From the NCBI RefSeq assembly GCF_030384665.1, contig NC_083673.1, forward strand, positions 124,001-188,000: a DNA stretch of 64,000 nucleotides, read 5' to 3'. Under the pieces are notes generated by a model, which searched no databases, was not told the DNA's origin, and saw only the letters and a program-made list of their open reading frames with translations. A program made the position numbers and the translations under genes. The DNA comes from Lodderomyces elongisporus. Taxonomy: Eukaryota > Ascomycota > Pichiomycetes > Serinales > Debaryomycetaceae. Positions 59,326-64,000 of the stretch are shown here, in pieces (position 1 is the first letter of the stretch; every line of letters starts with the position of its first letter).

Positions 59326-59331
59326 CACGTG
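59326..59331. promoter_or_regulatory. E-box CACGTG, second copy
   Basis: Second CACGTG, in GGTCACGTGG, the flanks (GTCACGTG) matching the first copy and the preferred Cbf1 core RTCACGTG. Confidence 0.35.
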
Positions 59332-59760
59332 GTATTGTGATACACTTTGTGAATTCTTTTTTACTTTATAGTCTTCGACTATTCGGGTTTGCAACAAAGA
59401 AAGAAAAAAAGAACAAAGAAGACAGAGGTCTAGATTTGTATATTGAAGAGAATCTAGGCTTGTTCCTTTCGCCCTTTCCCCTAAAAAACCGCCCCCCCTT
59501 AGAAACCTTAAACGTTACCTCACCCATAAAACCACCACTTCTCTCTAAATGTATTTACTTCTTTTTGAAAAGCTCATATCGATCAAACCGCGCTCCGGTG
59601 TCAAAACAAACATCAAGAGACAGGAAAGGAAAATAATAATAAAAAAAAAAAAAGAAAACAATCAATATTTCCTAATAATATCCCATGAATAAATTAAAAT
59701 AACCTATAAAACTAATTTTTGAACAACTAAACTCTCAATATGTGCATCTTGTACTTCCAA

Positions 59761-61389
59761 TTAAACATCGGGTCCAGCAGCTTTAACTTCAGCAGTAGCC
59801 TGGTCAGCATACTTAACAAAGTTCTCAGCAAACTTGGCGGCAAGAGCAGCAACTTCCTTCTTGTCAACTTCTGGGTGAAGAACTTCCAGAGGAACACCTT
59901 TAATCTCTTTTGGCACGTGCAAGTTGAATGTTGAAAATACTTGTGTGTCAGCGCTGTCCAATTCTCCGCTGTGGATAGCATCCAAAATAGCACGAGTGTA
60001 CTTAAGTGGACATCTCTTACCACCCTTAGCTGCACCTACACCAGACCAACCAGTGTTCAACAAGTAAGCATTGGCCTTGTGTTGCTCAATCTTTTCAGCC
60101 AATTGTTGTGCATACTTCATTGGGTGCAACACCAAGAATGGTTGACCAAAACAAGCAGAGAAAGCTGGTGTTGGCTCAGTGATACCCATTTCGGTACCAG
60201 CCATCTTTGAAGTGTAACCACTGATAAAGTGGTACATCACTTGAGCTGGGGTCAATTTTGAGACTGGAGGCAAGACACCTGAAGCATCACATGTAAGCAA
60301 CACAATATTCTTTGGGTGGCCACCGACACATGGAATTTTCAGCGATGGAATGTACTCAATTGGGTATGAACATCTGGTATTTTCGGTAATTGATGAATCT
60401 TCGTAGTCAACAACCTTGGTTGCTGGGTCATAAACAACATTCTCCAAAACAGATCCAAATCTGATCGAGTTGAAAATTTCTGGCTCTTTTTCAGCTGAAA
60501 GGTCCAAACATTTGGCGTAACAACCACCTTCAATGTTAAAGACACCGTGGTCTGACCAACAGTGCTCGTCATCACCAATAAGCTTTCTGTTTGGGTCAGC
60601 AGACAATGTAGTCTTACCAGTACCACTCAAACCAAAGAATAATGTAACGTCTCCTGATTCACCTTCGTTTGCAGAAGAGTGCAAGGTCAAAACCTTATTC
60701 TTGATTGGCATAAGGTAAAACATAACAGTGAAAATACCCTTCTTCATCTCACCAGCATACTCTGTACCAAGGATAACCATCTCCATATCTTTAAAGTTAA
60801 TCTCAACAGATGTGGATGAGGTCATACCTTTTGTGTGCACATTGGCTGGGAATTGACCTGCATTGTAGATGGTAAAGTCTGGTTCACCAAAGTTTTCCAA
60901 CTCTTCCTTTGTTGGTCTAATCAACATATTTGTCATAAACAAAGCATGGTAAGCTCTAGCACAGATAATTCTAACCTTGATTCTGTATTTTGGGTCCCAA
61001 CCGGCAAAAGCGTCAACAACAAAAAGCTTTTCTCTCGTACGCAAGTAGTCCAAAGCTCTTGATCTAGAAATCTTCCATGTTAACTCGTCAACTTGTTTAT
61101 TGACAGGTCCCCACCAAATGTGTTGCGATGAAGTTTCTTCGTCAACAATTCTTTTATCCTTTGGTGATCTACCAGTCTTTTCACCAGAGTAAGCCATCAA
61201 AGCACCAGTGGATGAAATGGTGGTGCCTTTTTCCAACAAACCATCTTCGTACAAAGTTGGTGGTGGAGCATTGTGTCTAATAACAGTGTCACCTTTCAAG
61301 TTGAGTTTCTTGACCAATGGATCAACGGTGGTTTTGATCGAAGGGTGGCCTTCGAAATTGATTGTAGATTCTACTGCTGGGGGTGCCAT
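59761..61389 (-). CDS. PCK1: Phosphoenolpyruvate carboxykinase (ATP)
   Basis: 542 residues (549 in S. cerevisiae). It carries [43 protein letters not shown] (P-loop, about 250-260), [11 protein letters not shown] (metal-binding Asp pair) and [11 protein letters not shown], and belongs to the ATP-dependent class. The enzyme converts oxaloacetate to PEP in the cytosol, the committed step of gluconeogenesis, and in yeasts is repressed by glucose. Codon usage is strongly biased towards preferred codons (for example GGT, GCT and AAG), as for a highly expressed gene. A 1.57 kb upstream spacer with a G20 run and tandem repeats suggests a long regulated promoter. Confidence 0.97.
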   Translation of the reverse strand: MAPPAVESTINFEGHPSIKTTVDPLVKKLNLKGDTVIRHNAPPPTLYEDGLLEKGTTISSTGALMAYSGEKTGRSPKDKRIVDEETSSQHIWWGPVNKQVDELTWKISRSRALDYLRTREKLFVVDAFAGWDPKYRIKVRIICARAYHALFMTNMLIRPTKEELENFGEPDFTIYNAGQFPANVHTKGMTSSTSVEINFKDMEMVILGTEYAGEMKKGIFTVMFYLMPIKNKVLTLHSSANEGESGDVTLFFGLSGTGKTTLSADPNRKLIGDDEHCWSDHGVFNIEGGCYAKCLDLSAEKEPEIFNSIRFGSVLENVVYDPATKVVDYEDSSITENTRCSYPIEYIPSLKIPCVGGHPKNIVLLTCDASGVLPPVSKLTPAQVMYHFISGYTSKMAGTEMGITEPTPAFSACFGQPFLVLHPMKYAQQLAEKIEQHKANAYLLNTGWSGVGAAKGGKRCPLKYTRAILDAIHSGELDSADTQVFSTFNLHVPKEIKGVPLEVLHPEVDKKEVAALAAKFAENFVKYADQATAEVKAAGPDV

Positions 61390-61782
61390 TTTTTATATAA
61401 TATTTGTGATTGGGAATATATTATTGAGAGTAATGAAGTTTTAATATAAAAAAGAAAGGAAAAGAAAAGAAAAGAAAAGAAAAGGAAAGGAAAGTGTCGA
61501 CGAGAGGGGTGGAAAACGATGTCTTTTATAGTAAAAATCTGGGGAATTTTACTTCCATTCACCCAGCCCTCTCTTTTTTTTTTTACTTTTGTAATGGGAA
61601 AAAAAAGGAAAGGAAAAAAAGAAAAAAAAAAAGTTGTTAAATTGTTGAATAGTACAAATATGCAAATATGAAAAGGTGAAAATGTGAAATTGTAAATGCC
61701 GCATATTATTACATTGGCGGTATAAATTAGGGAATTAGGTGATTTGACATGAAATAATCATTCAACACTCGCGTGTTGATGC

Positions 61783-61802
61783 GGGGGGGGGGGGGGGGGG
61801 GG
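61783..61802 (+). repeat. Poly-G run of 20
   Basis: 20 consecutive G about 395 bp upstream of the PCK1 ATG, within its promoter. Confidence 0.9.
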
Positions 61803-62200
61803 AGTAGGAAGGAGGATTTTTGCTAACACTATCGCCATATCCCCTCCTCTCCTTCTTTCAGACTTCTAGATTTTCTTCAACAGAATTACATGTCATCTGT
61901 TTCTTTTAAACGGTGGTCTTTTGGTTGATCAATTGAAGGCCATCGAAGCTCACTGTTGAACTCTTATGATGGTTCTCCCTTTCAATTACACCAATAAACT
62001 GAGCCTCGGAAAAGTGATGGATATGAAGTTTTTTTTTGTATGTGCTCGGTACTGCATATAAGAAAATATGGGGTAATTTCTTCCGACATTCTCCATTCCG
62101 GGCATTTCCTATAGTGTCCTAGTAATTCATTTTTACTTATTTTTTTTTTTTCTTTCCTTGATTGCTCACAAAATATAGTACACTAAATGAAGCACTATTG

Positions 62201-62236
62201 TGCACGGTAATTTGCACGGTATTTTGCACAGTATAC
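62201..62236 (+). repeat. 12-bp tandem repeat, 3 units (TGCACGGTAWTT)
   Basis: Units at 62201, 62213 and 62225; the third diverges (TGCACAGTATAC). Confidence 0.85.
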
Positions 62237-62266
62237 TACATTTGTTGAGCAAATGAAAAGCACATG

Positions 62267-62311
62267 ATTTGCTTGTTTTGCTTAATTTGCTTGATTTACT
62301 TAATTTACTTT
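62267..62311 (+). repeat. 9-bp tandem repeat, 5 units (ATTTGCTTG-like)
   Basis: Five consecutive nonamers with G/A variation at the fifth base and variable last base. Confidence 0.85.
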
Positions 62312-62956
62312 TCTAGCCCCTATTAAACTCTTTGTATGCAGTGTTTTCTAGACTTCTAGGAATACACGGGAAAACTAAACGTAGCATAGTCTGCTGCATA
62401 TTTGAGTCTGGTTTAAAATGCACGGTCACAATTGTTTTTTAATAAAGAGGTTGCGCGACTGAAATATAAACTTCGCCGTGGCTTCCCCGCTTTTTTTCAT
62501 TTCCTCTGTAGATTTTTCCAGCTCATTACAAAAAAAGAATTCGTAAATGCCCGGGAGAAAAAGGGATTCCATCACTGAACAAGGACTACGAAAAAAAAAA
62601 AAAGGAAAAAAAATAAAAGATGCCAGCAGCCAGCAGCCAACAACCAACAGTCAAAAGTCAAAAAGTCAAAATGTATATTAGTATTTAATAAAAGAAGTAA
62701 AATATAAGCAACAATTTTGAAATTAAAAAAAAAAGAATAAAATAAAACAAATAAATAAAGGAAAACAAAATTTCAAAGCCAAAAAATTATTCCTGCAACG
62801 GCCGGTCAAGGGTAGCCTGAACGATAAAAGAGAGAAAAAAAAAACAGGAAAAAAAAAAAAAAAAAAAAAAAAAGAAAATTACGAGAAATTTATATGTATC
62901 TTCATCACAGCTAAAGATCGACCCTGTATTTTATAAACTATTACTATTTTATCATT

Positions 62957-64000
62957 TTATTCTACTTTGCTTTTTTCGCCATAATAGTCGTAATAGCTCT
63001 TCCATGCCTTAAACCCAATGTCTTCTATACTTGACAAGGATTTATCGTCTTTTACATCAGCCATTAAGCAGTGACTTACTTCATCGCTTGAGTTTTTCAA
63101 AAATGTTATGGCACTGCATATAAGCCCATACTTAAAAATATCCAACAAGTTGGAATACAGCGGATCAATTACCGGTGCTATTATCTCACCAACCAATGAC
63201 CCGCTTTTTCCCCGACATTGGTCAATAAATGGGTAATATTTAGAAAGTTTGGATTGGTTTGTGAACAAAACTATGCTACCAATAACGCTCTGTGTATTTG
63301 GTTCGAGCGCAATAATGATTTTGACTTCGTGTGGCGTCCTAAACTGCAAAGATTCTAGTGCGTGTGTATAATATCTTTTGAGCTCAGGTGGACAATTGTT
63401 CATAAGCTGCTCTGCATCATTGCAAATATCAAACCGGACACCAACAATCATCAACTCTTTGAGAATTCTTGAAGGGACCAGCCACTTTGTCAAATCCTCC
63501 AACAACATAATATACTTTTTCTCTGACTTTGCATCTTTATCCTCACCACTACTGCTATTCCACCCAACACTATTGAAAAATGCATCGCTTGTAGCGCTTT
63601 TGTTACCAGGTAACATCAACAAAGGAAATGAAGAACCCAAATAAATCTTTGAACAATTTTTCAAATGCTGCAAAGCACGCTGGTTCAAATTCTTGCCTAT
63701 ACTTTGCAATCGCTTTGATTTCTCAACAATAATGTACACAAGGTGACCAACATCTCCTTCGATCCATGTGAGTACCACCCCGTAAAGAATATTTAGTGAA
63801 GAGTTTCTTACAACAAAGTGCTTTTGTTCAGATGTGGCGAGTAAACCATGCAAACGCTTATAGAACTGATTATCATGGTAATTGATCTTATCGCCCTCGC
63901 ATTCGTCAGTGTCATTTTGCCATAGTTTCACCAAACTAGCAAAATCCCGCTGAATGTCAAACTCCTCGACTAACCATCGTCTTTTGATGCGTTTCTCTGC
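62957..64000 (-). CDS. GNAT-like (possibly tandem) acetyltransferase protein, C-terminal part, cut by right edge
   Basis: The frame is open for 347 residues from the right edge (AEKRIKRRWLVEEFDIQRDF...) to the stop at 62957, so the N-terminus lies outside; a TTG at 63932 is not the start. Residues after the edge fit a GNAT fold: IYGVVLTWIEGD-like beta strands, then VYIIVEKSKRLQSIGKNLNQRALQHL (given in part), which resembles the acetyl-CoA-binding motif A with R/Q-x-x-G-x-G/A. A second, weaker GNAT-like half follows (KIIIALEPNTQSVIGSIVLF, then FIDQCRGKSGSLVGEI). A C-terminal double GNAT also occurs in fungal beta-N-acetylglucosaminidase fusions; that identity is a guess. Function not assigned. 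Confidence 0.65.
   Translation of the reverse strand, partial: AEKRIKRRWLVEEFDIQRDFASLVKLWQNDTDECEGDKINYHDNQFYKRLHGLLATSEQKHFVVRNSSLNILYGVVLTWIEGDVGHLVYIIVEKSKRLQSIGKNLNQRALQHLKNCSKIYLGSSFPLLMLPGNKSATSDAFFNSVGWNSSSGEDKDAKSEKKYIMLLEDLTKWLVPSRILKELMIVGVRFDICNDAEQLMNNCPPELKRYYTHALESLQFRTPHEVKIIIALEPNTQSVIGSIVLFTNQSKLSKYYPFIDQCRGKSGSLVGEIIAPVIDPLYSNLLDIFKYGLICSAITFLKNSSDEVSHCLMADVKDDKSLSSIEDIGFKAWKSYYDYYGEKSKVE

Larger units (their letters stand above)
58882..59760. other. Intergenic: YMR090W-like promoter and PCK1 3' flank
   Basis: 879 bp, AT-rich, with CACGTG at 59178-59183 and 59326-59331, a TG-rich run near 59010-59045 and an A run near 59640. No gene is seen. Confidence 0.65.
61390..62956. 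other. PCK1 promoter region
   Basis: 1.57 kb upstream of PCK1 and downstream of the GNAT-like gene. It contains an AAAGA repeat near 61450-61490 in the leader, a G20 run, two tandem-repeat blocks (12 bp x3 and 9 bp x5), CCGGG-containing words near 62096 and 62550, and A runs up to 25 nt near 62849-62873. I could not assign a carbon-source element with confidence. Confidence 0.6.

Noticed and set aside
62090..62102. Carbon-source response element (CSRE) in the PCK1 promoter
   Set aside because: CCATTCCGGGC lacks the purine and CCG spacing of the consensus.
1..64000. Transposon, LTR, CRISPR or tRNA genes
   Set aside because: I looked for paired LTR ends, reverse-transcriptase or transposase frames, spaced direct repeats and GGTTCGANTCC boxes and found none that hold up.

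Overview
The window looks like about 64 kb of nuclear chromosome from a budding yeast of the CTG (CUG-Ser) clade, most likely near Lodderomyces elongisporus or the Candida parapsilosis group. The basis is an AT-rich sequence with mostly intron-less genes, consensus yeast introns (GTATGT...TACTAAC...AG) in two small genes, a CYP52 alkane/fatty-acid hydroxylase, and many Gln/Asn tracts and simple repeats. The gene set (KIN, ALK, PCK1, BNR1, INO2, YEN1-type genes) also recalls a known Candida albicans neighbourhood. The species is inference. If the CTG clade call is right, CTG codons should be read as Ser; residue numbers below do not change.

Layout, left to right: the N-terminal end of a chitin deacetylase (CDA2-like, cut by the left edge); RTT109 (H3K56 acetyltransferase); a 3 kb shared promoter region; INO2 (bHLH activator of phospholipid genes); a DDT/WHIM-type chromatin-remodeller accessory protein; a KIN1/KIN2 kinase; ATP17 (intron); LSM6 (intron); NUP192; a CYP52 P450; a 4.7 kb gene-poor divergent region; EPL1 (NuA4); YEN1 (Holliday-junction resolvase); RKR1/LTN1 (ribosome quality control E3); RRD1 (PP2A activator); a 1.1 kb region with strong stem-loops; a Pif1-family helicase; an unrecognised 286-residue protein; the formin BNR1; mitochondrial C1-tetrahydrofolate synthase MIS1; a YMR090W-like NAD(P)-binding protein; PCK1; and the C-terminal part of a GNAT-like protein cut by the right edge.

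The genes are ordinary housekeeping and regulatory genes, not one pathway. Several serve chromatin and genome stability (RTT109, the DDT/WHIM gene, EPL1, YEN1, the Pif1-type helicase). Three of these have a perfect MCB element (ACGCGT) 220-320 bp upstream, consistent with shared G1/S control.

The most interesting signals are outside obvious coding sequence: a run of perfect or nearly perfect stem-loops at 43087-43556 that may be an unannotated structured RNA; a second hairpin cluster at 36060-36397; an orphan branch point and splice acceptor near 29550; and 12-23 nt guanine runs in the INO2 and PCK1 upstream regions. LSM6 encodes its last seven residues in a 23-nt terminal exon that a simple open-frame reading misses. 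I see no transposon, LTR, tRNA or rRNA gene.
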